Part shown: positions 10,414 to 17,983 of the stretch, in pieces
Position numbering within the stretch: the first letter of the stretch is position 1
How the letters are laid out: the number at the start of each line of letters is the position of its first letter
Origin: Olivibacter oleidegradans
Lineage (GTDB): Bacteria > Bacteroidota > Bacteroidia > Sphingobacteriales > Sphingobacteriaceae
DNA length: 64,000 bases
Direction of reading: 5' to 3'
Assembly: GCF_042432805.1 (NCBI RefSeq)
Contig: NZ_JBHLWO010000008.1
Span: 1-64,000 of the forward strand
Notes under the pieces: model-generated
Database searches by the model: none
Told to the model about the DNA's origin: nothing
The model's input: the letters and a program-made list of their open reading frames with translations, nothing else
Position numbers and translations under genes: made by a program

Positions 10414-11196
10414 TTATTGGTTATTAGTTGTTAGTTATTAGTTGTTAGTTATTGGTTAATAGTTGTGCGTTGCGAGTTGCCAGTTGTGAGCAGAGACGCT
10501 CATAAGGGCTAGGTTAGTTGTTGGTTATTGGTTACTAGTTGTTGGTTATTCGTTATCGGTTAATAGTTATTCGTACTAACTACTTAACTACTCGACTATT
10601 TAACTACTTAACTAGATTAGTTATTCGTTATCGGTTAATAGTTATTCGTACTAACTACTTAACTACTCGACTATTTAACGACTTAACTAGATTAGTTATT
10701 CGTTATCGGTTAATAGTTATTCGTACTAACTACTTAACTACTCGACTATTTAACTACTTAACTAGATTAGTTATTCGTTATCGGTTAATAGTTATTCGTA
10801 CTAACTACTTAACCACTAGACTATTTAACTACTTAACTAGATTAGTTATTCGTTATCGGTTAATAGTTATTCGTACTAACTACTTAACCACTAGACTATT
10901 TAACGACTTAACTAGATTAGTTATTCGTTATCGGTTAATAGTTATTCGTACTAACTACTTAACCACTAGACTATTTAACGACTTAACTAGATTAGTTATT
11001 CGTTATCGGTTAATAGTTATTCGTACTAACTACTTAACTACTCGACTATTTAACTACTTAACTAGATTAGTTATTCGTTATCGGTTAATAGTTATTCGTA
11101 CTAACTACTTAACCACTAGACTATTTAACGACTTAACTAGTTATCACATCGGCTAATTGTCACATTAGCTAATTCCCTACTCAACTATTTAACGAC
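10414..11196. repeat. Intergenic mosaic repeat region between convergent genes
   Basis: These 783 bases hold no believable gene. They open directly after the GntR stop with T/G-rich words (TTATTGGTTATTAGTTG), then a module at 10476-10517 (TTGTGAGCAGAGACGCTCAT plus AAGGGCTAGG) that recurs inverted at 30050-30090, then the 8 x 75 bp tandem array, and finally A/C-rich words that continue into the stop codon of the glycerophosphodiesterase gene. The same vocabulary fills many other gaps in this window. Confidence 0.9.
10542..11141. repeat. Tandem array: eight copies of a 75-bp unit
   Basis: Units start at 10542, 10617, 10692, 10767, 10842, 10917, 10992 and 11067, with no length variation. Variation between copies is confined to a few positions: AACTACTCG versus AACCACTAG, and TTTAACTAC versus TTTAACGAC. 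Because 75 is a multiple of three, one frame stays open and would give a 25-residue repeat, but this is a by-product and not a credible protein. Each unit has a T/G-rich first half and an A/C-rich second half; GTTAATAGTTA and TAACTACTTAAC within it can form an imperfect hairpin. There are no spacers, so it is not a CRISPR array. Confidence 0.97.
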
Positions 11197-12087
11197 TTAA
11201 CGTCTCAACGACCCGATCGCTTCGCCTACTTCAATCGGTAAATCGGATTCCAGCACATCGGCGCCGTCTTCAATAATGGCTCGGTAGGCTTTTGCGCGTT
11301 CTTCTTTCGTTTTTAACTTGTCATAAGTGGGCGCTGCCGAAATCATACAGCGTATGCCTTTTGCATGCAGTAACTTGTACATCACTTGATTATCGGGTTT
11401 TATATCGGGTCCGATATAAGCGATCATTTGACTGGCTGGTATTCCCACATCCTCATAAGGCTTTAACGCATCGGGGGTTTTTACAAAAGCAGAGAACATT
11501 TGATTTTTATTCTGTTCGTAATAAAATTTCGCTTGCTCGGCATTGTGTACTGTTACCATCACAAAGGCTTCTGCTTGGTGCTTTTTGATTAAGGCGGCGG
11601 TCATTTCCATCGGTACATCCTTTTTGTCGAGGTTTAGAACCGTTTTACCCCTTGCCCACTCGATTGCTTCAGAAAGGGTAGGGATATGGTAAGGTGTGAC
11701 GTTTCCGTTAACATCTTTTAACTTGAACTGTTTAAGTTCTTCATAGGTGTAGTCGCTAACCTTTCCTGTGCCGGTAGTCGTGCGTTCAAGCGTCGCATCG
11801 TGCATCAATACGATGATGCTGTCTTTCGTAAGCCGTGGATCGATTTCATAAAATGCTTGTGTATATTTTAGCGTATTTTCGAATGCTTCGATCGAGTTCT
11901 CGGGAAAGCCTTTTTCCGTACCGCCCCGATGGCCTGAAATAATGGGTTTATTGCCGGGCCTATATTGGAAAAAGCGGTGTAGCTCTTTTGCCGTTTTAAC
12001 GGAAATAACATGTAACTTTTCTTGAGCGGTAGCGGGGCGACTTAAGCTGCTGACAATAAAAAGGCTTAATAGAAATAATTTATTCAT
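11197..12087 (-). CDS. Secreted glycerophosphodiester phosphodiesterase (GDPD family)
   Basis: The 296-residue protein has a signal peptide (cleavage near ATAQ, residue 22) and the GDPD TIM-barrel motifs: HRGG near residue 53 with the following ENS, EIDPRLTKD for metal binding, and MHD near residue 95. Enzymes of this family hydrolyse glycerophosphodiesters to an alcohol and glycerol 3-phosphate; some, such as Bacillus GlpQ, act on polyol-phosphate teichoic acids. It is the last gene of a minus-strand operon with a SusCD pair, a polyol-type permease and two kinases, which suggests it processes the imported or surface-bound substrate. Its last four codons and stop lie inside the intergenic repeat word TTAACGTCTCAAC. 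Confidence 0.9.
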   Translation of the reverse strand: MNKLFLLSLFIVSSLSRPATAQEKLHVISVKTAKELHRFFQYRPGNKPIISGHRGGTEKGFPENSIEAFENTLKYTQAFYEIDPRLTKDSIIVLMHDATLERTTTGTGKVSDYTYEELKQFKLKDVNGNVTPYHIPTLSEAIEWARGKTVLNLDKKDVPMEMTAALIKKHQAEAFVMVTVHNAEQAKFYYEQNKNQMFSAFVKTPDALKPYEDVGIPASQMIAYIGPDIKPDNQVMYKLLHAKGIRCMISAAPTYDKLKTKEERAKAYRAIIEDGADVLESDLPIEVGEAIGSLRR

Positions 12088-12101
12088 AAGGTAATTAAAT
12101 T

Positions 12102-12701
12102 TTAACGTGTATTCAATTGATGAAGGCTTAATATCCCCTGATTGTCCAGTTCAAAAAGAGTGATGGCAGAATTTTCCTGAACAATCCGACGATAATTTCG
12201 CAAAGGCATTCCCAATTTGTAGGCAAGATATAACCTGTTGACGGTGTTATGAGCCACCACCATAATGCTGCGATCGCGATGCGTCTGCAACATTTCCAAG
12301 AAAAAAGCATCTACGCGTTCCACAATTTCGCTACCGGTATTACCGGTACCACCGGCTCGGGCAGTTTCGGGTGCTTTTTCCCACGCATTCCAAAGTTCAG
12401 GATCTTCCCGCACAAATTCCTCCCTGGTTTTTCCTTCCCAATTACCAAAGTCAAGTTCTTTTAAACGCTCCTCCTTCTGTATTTGTATCTTGCCCTCAAT
12501 GGCTAGAGCGGCTGTTGTAAAAGCCCGTTGCAAGGGCGAAGCATAGACGGCTTCGATGGGTGTATCCTTCAGAAAGAATGCCACTCGTTTTGCCTGTTCT
12601 ACCCCCCTTTCCGTCAGGCCTATATCTGTTAGGCCACAGTAGCGGTTCCCGTCTGCATTATAGGCTGTTTCGCCATGTCGTAAAAGATATACCGTTAACA
12701 T
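12102..12701 (-). CDS. Histidine phosphatase family protein (phosphoglycerate-mutase-like)
   Basis: The 199 residues begin with LLRHGETAYNADGNRYCG, the phospho-histidine RHGE motif of the branch-1 histidine phosphatases, followed by ASPLQRAFTTA and a later VVAHNTVNR segment that supplies the second catalytic region (canonical enzymes read H there, as here). No signal peptide is present, so it is cytoplasmic. Relatives include PhoE/GpmB-type broad phosphatases and CobC. It overlaps the upstream kinase gene by 7 bases and precedes the phosphodiesterase gene by 14 bases, so it is translationally coupled within the operon. It may remove phosphate from an intermediate made or released by the pathway; the substrate is unknown. 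Confidence 0.85.
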   Translation of the reverse strand: MLTVYLLRHGETAYNADGNRYCGLTDIGLTERGVEQAKRVAFFLKDTPIEAVYASPLQRAFTTAALAIEGKIQIQKEERLKELDFGNWEGKTREEFVREDPELWNAWEKAPETARAGGTGNTGSEIVERVDAFFLEMLQTHRDRSIMVVAHNTVNRLYLAYKLGMPLRNYRRIVQENSAITLFELDNQGILSLHQLNTR

Positions 12702-14134
12702 GTCGCAATATATTGTTTGTCGATTAACAGATGAATAAATTGATGATAATTTTCTTCGTATATGGAAATAAGCTCTTTTTCCGGCAATACCTCTTCAGTT
12801 ATCTGTGTCATGTGGTTGACGGCTTCTGTCATAGAGCCATATATGGTTTTGGACGCAGCAGCTATTGCCGCCCCCAATACACCGGTTGCTTCCCGGGATT
12901 TATAAATGGGCTTCTTGAGTACACTGCTTCGGATACGCAACCAGGGAGCGCTATTGCTGGCCCCCCCGGCGGTGAAGATAGCGCTTACCGGCTCGGATGA
13001 CAGACCTTCGATTTGTTCATAAGCATAGCGTTCGATATAAGCCACGCCTTCCATATTGGCCGTATAACGTTCTTCATTCGATATGCTTGGAGGAGCAAAA
13101 CCCATTGCATGCGGTGAAGTAAAAGGGAATCGTTCGCCTTTTTGTTTTAATGGCCAGGCAAGATGTGAGGTGGGCAAGAGTCGAGCGGCATGCGCGTTTA
13201 ATATCGGCAGCTCTTTTTTATCAAAATCCAAACTAACCCAATCGGCACCGGTGTTGCTCGCGCCGCCCGGCATCCAATATCCTTCGGGATGCCGATGGCA
13301 ATAAATGCTACCGCTGGGATCAATGATTTTGTTACGGGTTACGCCCTTAATCACCATGGTAGTCCCAATAGTCGTATTCCAATCGCCTGGTTTGACGGCG
13401 CCGGAGGCTAACTGTGAAGCGCAACCATCGGTAAGACCTACTACGACCTTTGTTTTGTCCAATCGTAGTGCCCCTGCTAAGTCCGTGGCCAATTCGCCAA
13501 TTACCGTTCCTGATGGAACCACCTCCTGTAGCCAGGTGGTTGTAATAAGTCGATCGAGGTAATCCGGCCAGCAATAACGGTCTACATCAAAACCTGTTTT
13601 CAATGCATTGGTGTAATCCGTTATATCGAACCGGCCACAGAGTTTGCCGGTAATGAAGTCGGCAGCATGGATCCATTTGTGTATCCGTTCCGTCTTTTCC
13701 GGATAATTTTTGTCGAACCACCTGATTTTGGAAAGTCCACACGATGCATTAAAACCGGTAAATCCGTCCGGATTGTACTGTTTTGCCAGCGCTTTGCAGT
13801 ATTGACCCTCTTCGGCCGAACGGGTATCACTATACATAAGTGCGTCATGTAGAGGAATGCCGTTTTTGTCTATCGGAATAACGGTTCCGGATGTAGAGGT
13901 TGTCGCAATGGCTTTGATCGCCCGGGGCGCAATATCATTCGCTGTTTGCTTTCTGATTTCCAACAACGCTTCAAGCGTATGTTTCCACCACATATCCGGC
14001 GACTGCTCTTCTCTTGACCGGGCGGTAAGTTTAAAAGGAGTAGATACTGTCTGTATAACCGTTCCGTTTGCCTGAACAAGTGCTACCCGAACCCCCTGCG
14101 TGCCAACATCGATTCCAATGATATATTCCTTCAT
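12695..14134 (-). CDS. FGGY-family carbohydrate kinase (first)
   Basis: The 479-residue protein starts YIIGIDVGTQGVRVALVQ, the phosphate-1 loop of FGGY kinases, and carries the later ATP-binding segment FTAGGASNSAPWLRIRSSV with GVLGAAIAAA near the C-terminus. Family members phosphorylate ketoses or polyols such as xylulose, ribulose, glycerol or erythritol. The start codon overlaps the stop of the upstream kinase gene (ATGA, 14131-14134), which indicates translational coupling. Two different FGGY kinases in one operon suggest either two substrates or two steps. Resemblance is general to the xylulokinase branch, and I cannot assign a substrate. Confidence 0.85.
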   Translation of the reverse strand: MKEYIIGIDVGTQGVRVALVQANGTVIQTVSTPFKLTARSREEQSPDMWWKHTLEALLEIRKQTANDIAPRAIKAIATTSTSGTVIPIDKNGIPLHDALMYSDTRSAEEGQYCKALAKQYNPDGFTGFNASCGLSKIRWFDKNYPEKTERIHKWIHAADFITGKLCGRFDITDYTNALKTGFDVDRYCWPDYLDRLITTTWLQEVVPSGTVIGELATDLAGALRLDKTKVVVGLTDGCASQLASGAVKPGDWNTTIGTTMVIKGVTRNKIIDPSGSIYCHRHPEGYWMPGGASNTGADWVSLDFDKKELPILNAHAARLLPTSHLAWPLKQKGERFPFTSPHAMGFAPPSISNEERYTANMEGVAYIERYAYEQIEGLSSEPVSAIFTAGGASNSAPWLRIRSSVLKKPIYKSREATGVLGAAIAAASKTIYGSMTEAVNHMTQITEEVLPEKELISIYEENYHQFIHLLIDKQYIATC

Positions 14135-15582
14135 TTTACCTGCTTAAATGTTTTACGGACTTTAGACCATTCTTCATAAAGGGCTAAGTAGCGATCGCGC
14201 TCGCGGGGAACGCTTGTGTCCAGCACATGGGTTTCATAGGACACGGTTTGTAAAGCTTCGGTACAGATCAGCGCTGCTCCGATGATGGATGATTGTCTAT
14301 AAGTATCGCGGATGATGATCTTTTTATTAAATAAGTTGGCCAGAAACTGCCGCAACGTTTTACTCTGTACCCCACCGCCGCATGCTAATACATAATCCTT
14401 CGAGTGCCCGCTAACCTGATCAAGCGTTTTGTAATTTTCGTAAATGCTGCAGGCGATATCCCACAATATGGCCCAGACAAAGTCGCCCCTCGTGAGCTGG
14501 TGGGAAACGGGTGCATTGAAAATAAAACCTCCTTTGGTTAGGGGCGATTTTTCGTCTGCGATCAGCGACCCTAAAGACGCGATACACTGGGGCTGTGATA
14601 CCTTGTTCAGTTCTTCCTCAATAACCTCGTAATCTTCATTTGGATAAAAAATTTCTTTAAGGCGCTGGTAATTTAGGCCGGTGACACCCGCATTCGCTTC
14701 CAGTACAAAATAGTTGTCATCGATGTGCCGACTTGTCCAAGTACGTTCCGAGGCATCGACCAGGTAGTTGTCAACGATCTTAACAACCGGCGTGGTGGTG
14801 CCTGATACGATAACCACATCATCCGTATTGGGTGACACGCTTTTTATGGCCATTTGGGTGTCCGATCCACCGACAATGACCCGAGCCTTAGGATTAATGT
14901 TGAGTTCCAACGCTAGTTGGGAGCGGACAGGGCCTAGCACTGTTCCGGCTACATTTAGCGGTGGCAATAGTGCTGGAGATATTCCGAAAAGGTCGCCGTA
15001 GGCTGCTTCCCATTTCCCGCGCTCTACATCGTATAACAATGTCTCTGAAGCTTGCGAATGCTCATAAGCAAGGATGCCCGAAAATTTAAAGTTAACCCAA
15101 TCGCTGATACTGGTAAAAGCTGTTATTTTTTTGCCTGCTCCCGTTTTTCTTTCCCTGAAGCCTACCAGCTTCAGAGCGGAAAACAGAGCGGTTGGGTATC
15201 GCCCTACGACCTTATACATGGCCGATTTGTCCTTTATCATGTCTTCCCATTCGCGTCCGCGATTATCGTGGTTAGACATGCCTATCAATTCACTTTCGTC
15301 CGGGCCAAAGACTACGATCCCTTCTCGTTGACTCGTTGCGGTAATAGCGATAATGTCGAGATTTTCTGTTTCCTGAAGCACTTGCTGGCTCATTCGAATG
15401 ATCTGTCCCCATAAGCATGCCGGGTCGAACGAAATGGCGTCCGGATAGTCGGCATCTTTTTCATAATGAACGTTCTCCCGCCTAAGGGCTACGATTTTTC
15501 CGTCGGTCAGAACAGTTGCAACGCGTGCATTGCCCGTACCTATGTCTACCACTAAATAAGCTAATTGCTTTTCCTGATTCAT
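14131..15582 (-). CDS. FGGY-family carbohydrate kinase (second, LsrK-like)
   Basis: This 483-residue kinase begins VVDIGTGNARVATVLTDGK and has TSQREGIVVF followed by a NHDNRG segment, an arrangement that recalls LsrK, the autoinducer-2 kinase, more than xylulokinase or glycerol kinase. The ATPase half includes ACGGGVQSKTLRQFLANLF and SSIIGAALICTEA. It stands between a 2-hydroxyacid dehydrogenase (18 bases upstream) and the other FGGY kinase (4-base overlap downstream). LsrK-like does not mean AI-2 is the substrate: the operon has no LsrF/G or Lsr transporter genes. A small ketose or branched polyol derivative is a reasonable alternative. Confidence 0.82.
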   Translation of the reverse strand: MNQEKQLAYLVVDIGTGNARVATVLTDGKIVALRRENVHYEKDADYPDAISFDPACLWGQIIRMSQQVLQETENLDIIAITATSQREGIVVFGPDESELIGMSNHDNRGREWEDMIKDKSAMYKVVGRYPTALFSALKLVGFRERKTGAGKKITAFTSISDWVNFKFSGILAYEHSQASETLLYDVERGKWEAAYGDLFGISPALLPPLNVAGTVLGPVRSQLALELNINPKARVIVGGSDTQMAIKSVSPNTDDVVIVSGTTTPVVKIVDNYLVDASERTWTSRHIDDNYFVLEANAGVTGLNYQRLKEIFYPNEDYEVIEEELNKVSQPQCIASLGSLIADEKSPLTKGGFIFNAPVSHQLTRGDFVWAILWDIACSIYENYKTLDQVSGHSKDYVLACGGGVQSKTLRQFLANLFNKKIIIRDTYRQSSIIGAALICTEALQTVSYETHVLDTSVPRERDRYLALYEEWSKVRKTFKQVK

Positions 15583-15600
15583 AATTTACAGCTTAAGGCG

Positions 15601-16587
15601 CTAAATTTCTTTGTTGACAAGTTGTTTAATACGTTTGTTGCCATTTTTGAAGAATTCCTTTAAGCAATTATTCATAATGTCAGCATGGTGATCTTCAACT
15701 TCAAATGTTGCGCCTGCAATGTGTGGAGTTGCCAGCACGCGTTCGTGATGAATCAGCTTATAATCCATTTCGTCGGGCGGTTCATGGTCAAAGACATCCA
15801 ATATAGCTCCGCCGATTTTTCCTTCCGTTAGCGCTTGCAATAAGTCCACGCGATTTACGACCACTGCACGGGCGGTATTTACAAAAATAGCATCAGCCTT
15901 CATCTTGCTAATTAAATCTTTATTAATCATACCTTTCGTTTGCTCCGTAACAGGTAGATGTATTCCTACAATATCAGCGGTGCTGAAGACCTCCTCTAAA
16001 GATACTTTTTTGAAATTTACATTTTCGGAAGTATAGTAGGGATCATAATATACGATGTCGGTCGGAAAATGCTGCAGTAAATTGGCAATGGTTTGTCCAA
16101 CGGCACCAAAGCCAACCATTCCAACTTTTTTTCCGGCAAGCTCATGTCCCTTGAATTGAAGATAAGAAGCATGAGCACCGGCCTCCCATTTTTTCGCCTC
16201 AAGCCATTTAATACCGGCCAGTGTGTTACGCATAAAGGTAATCAAGTTGGCTATAAACATTTCGGCGACGGCCTGTGCATTTCTTGCCGGTGTATTAAAC
16301 ACCGGTATGCCTAATTCAGTTGCTTTATTTATTGCGACATTGGAGGGGGTTCCCCGGCAAACACCGATAAATTTTAAATGAGGAAAGGTGGCGATGACCT
16401 TCTCGGTAACCTGGTCATGTTCCGTGATGAGCGCATCCGGTTGTTCCTCAGTAAGTAACGCTATCAGTTCTTCTTCTGTGTAAGCACTTCCTTTGATTTT
16501 CCACTCGCGGTATATAATTTCTCCGAACAATTCCTTTAGTTCGCCTTGAGCTTTCTCATTGTAAGGGGCCGTTATTAATATTTTCAT
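15601..16587 (-). CDS. D-isomer-specific 2-hydroxyacid dehydrogenase
   Basis: The 328-residue protein has the two-domain fold of the family. VGMVGFGAVGQTIANLL near residue 155 is the NAD-binding glycine motif, NTARAVVVNR supplies the catalytic arginine, DVFDHEPPDE the glutamate and ATPHIAGAT the histidine. It reduces 2-keto acids or oxidises D-2-hydroxyacids; close relatives are annotated as phosphoglycerate or glyoxylate/hydroxypyruvate reductases. Its start overlaps the end of the MFS gene by 32 bases and the next kinase starts 18 bases on, so it belongs to the operon. A sugar-acid or phospho-sugar-acid substrate fits the context, without direct proof. Confidence 0.88.
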   Translation of the reverse strand: MKILITAPYNEKAQGELKELFGEIIYREWKIKGSAYTEEELIALLTEEQPDALITEHDQVTEKVIATFPHLKFIGVCRGTPSNVAINKATELGIPVFNTPARNAQAVAEMFIANLITFMRNTLAGIKWLEAKKWEAGAHASYLQFKGHELAGKKVGMVGFGAVGQTIANLLQHFPTDIVYYDPYYTSENVNFKKVSLEEVFSTADIVGIHLPVTEQTKGMINKDLISKMKADAIFVNTARAVVVNRVDLLQALTEGKIGGAILDVFDHEPPDEMDYKLIHHERVLATPHIAGATFEVEDHHADIMNNCLKEFFKNGNKRIKQLVNKEI

Positions 16588-17851
16588 TTACGTAAAGTTT
16601 TCTTGTTTCTATTTGTGTTTTGTTTTTGGGTAGCGTTATAAATAGCGTTAGCAAGGCGCTTATAAAATATAATATGGCCAGAATCCAGATGATGCCGGCA
16701 TTGCCGATTGTGCTGATGAATAAACCCACTAAGGCAGGGCCGACAAATACAGGAAGTCCCGCACCGAGGTTTAGAATTGCCATAGCAGCGCCCTTGTCCT
16801 TTTCTACGAGTGAAGGAACGAGCGCAGAAAGTGGAACATAACCAGCTAATAAAGCTCCCCATAGCACACCGGCCAACATAACTGCCCAATAACTTCCATG
16901 GGTCCATGCAGGGATATAAAAGATAAGGAGTGTGGTAAGGCCACAGCCAATGCCTCCGAACCAGATGATCGTGTTGCGCCATCCGAGACGGTCGCCCACA
17001 AAACCAAAAATTAAATTAAAGGCAATGTTTGCGGTAAAAATAGTTCCCCATATCTGTAACCATTCTTTGGTGCTGATATTAAATTGCGCCATATAGATAG
17101 GTAAGAAGACAGGAAATGCAAATTGCGCCGTTGTATTGATAATCCGTACAATCCCTCCTAAAAGCACCTTCGGTTCCGCTTTAATAATGGTAAACCCTTT
17201 CAACAGCTCTTCCTTCTTACTGGTCGTTTGCCCCTGCGGTTGATGGGTATTAAAAGATTCTTTGTTAAACACGAGCGCAAAAAGAGCACCCAAAGCTACC
17301 CAGAAAATTGAACTCCAAAGGGTGTTCTGATATCCTAATTTTTCGATCGCCCAGCTGGAGTAATATGCTCCAAGCACGTTTAGGCCGCCGGTGAATACAA
17401 ACCAAAACCATCCAACGGCTCTTCCAAGCATTGCTTTTGGTGTTTTGTAAGTAATCCAAACTAAAAATGAATAGGCAAACAAGGGATAGCCAAATCCACG
17501 GATGGCGTAGGTTATTAGCATGATGGGGTAATTCAAATTCGCCATGCCAAAGCCCACAAAACCAACGGTGCCGATAATGTATAATAATAGCCCGGCTAAC
17601 ATCGACTTTCGTGGGCCGAATGTTTCTGCTAATACCCCCGATAACCAAGACGATATGGCTATCGTAACGCCATACACGGTAAATAAAGCAGCGGATTGTT
17701 CAATATGCATATTGTGTGAAAGCAGGTAAGGGCTCAGCCAGCCCTGTTCAACTCCGTCACCCATCATAAAGATCAATATGCCCAAGTATCCCCAAGTCAG
17801 TGTTTTTGGAAGTCCGACTTTTGTTAGTAGGGAGGAATTTTCGTACATCAT
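16556..17851 (-). CDS. MFS transporter, polyol permease type (RbtT/DalT/CsbX-like)
   Basis: The 431 residues contain about 12 membrane helices. The start (LTWGYLGILIFMMGDGVEQG, then WLSPYLLSHN) is characteristic of the RbtT/DalT/CsbX polyol permease group, which carries ribitol, arabinitol and related alditols by proton symport across the inner membrane. It is the first gene after SusCD and has its own apparent promoter (17883-17914) with the motif also seen before SusC, so it can head a sub-operon with the dehydrogenase, kinases, phosphatase and phosphodiesterase. This is the strongest sequence clue that the operon deals with a polyol. Confidence 0.87.
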   Translation of the reverse strand: MMYENSSLLTKVGLPKTLTWGYLGILIFMMGDGVEQGWLSPYLLSHNMHIEQSAALFTVYGVTIAISSWLSGVLAETFGPRKSMLAGLLLYIIGTVGFVGFGMANLNYPIMLITYAIRGFGYPLFAYSFLVWITYKTPKAMLGRAVGWFWFVFTGGLNVLGAYYSSWAIEKLGYQNTLWSSIFWVALGALFALVFNKESFNTHQPQGQTTSKKEELLKGFTIIKAEPKVLLGGIVRIINTTAQFAFPVFLPIYMAQFNISTKEWLQIWGTIFTANIAFNLIFGFVGDRLGWRNTIIWFGGIGCGLTTLLIFYIPAWTHGSYWAVMLAGVLWGALLAGYVPLSALVPSLVEKDKGAAMAILNLGAGLPVFVGPALVGLFISTIGNAGIIWILAILYFISALLTLFITLPKNKTQIETRKLYVNENINNGPLQ

Positions 17852-17882
17852 AGTTCCTGTTTATATTGGTATTAGTTAGCAT

Positions 17883-17914
17883 CAAATAAACAAAAAGAAA
17901 TAAAAAATAACAAA
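17883..17914 (-). promoter_or_regulatory. Predicted promoter of the MFS-to-GDPD gene block, with shared operator-like motif
   Basis: On the minus strand TTTG (17911-17914) is followed after exactly 20 bases by TTTATTTG (17883-17890), one mismatch from the Bacteroidetes -7 consensus TAnnTTTG. The spacer carries the same AT-rich motif (plus-strand AATAAAAAATAACAAA at 17899-17914) that occurs twice upstream of SusC. The MFS start codon is 32 bases downstream of the -7 element. Confidence 0.55.
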
Positions 17915-17945
17915 TTTAAATATAAATAAATAAAATTAAAGTTTA

Positions 17946-17976
17946 GCCATTGGTATGCACGAGCAACACCAATGGC
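17946..17976 (-). terminator. Hairpin after SusD (attenuator-like)
   Basis: GCCATTGGT (17946-17954) and ACCAATGGC (17968-17976) form a perfect 9-bp stem just beyond the SusD stop codon. On the minus strand an AT-rich, T-containing stretch follows. Hairpins here are common in SusCD operons and would lower transcription of the catabolic genes relative to SusCD, consistent with the separate MFS promoter. Confidence 0.5.
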
Positions 17977-17983
17977 CATACGG

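Noticed and set aside
10542..11141. CRISPR array
   Set aside because: The repeats are directly adjacent with no unique spacers, the unit is 75 bp, and no cas genes are near.
10539..11156. 205-residue open frame made of a 25-residue repeat
   Set aside because: It exists only because 75 is a multiple of three and the units lack stops in that frame; it starts with TTG inside repeat DNA, has no ribosome-binding site, and the same words occur in gaps where they are full of stops.
14131..15582. Assignment of the LsrK-like kinase as an AI-2 quorum-sensing kinase
   Set aside because: The resemblance is limited to a few segments, and no lsr transport or processing genes are present; the surrounding genes suggest polyol or ketose metabolism.
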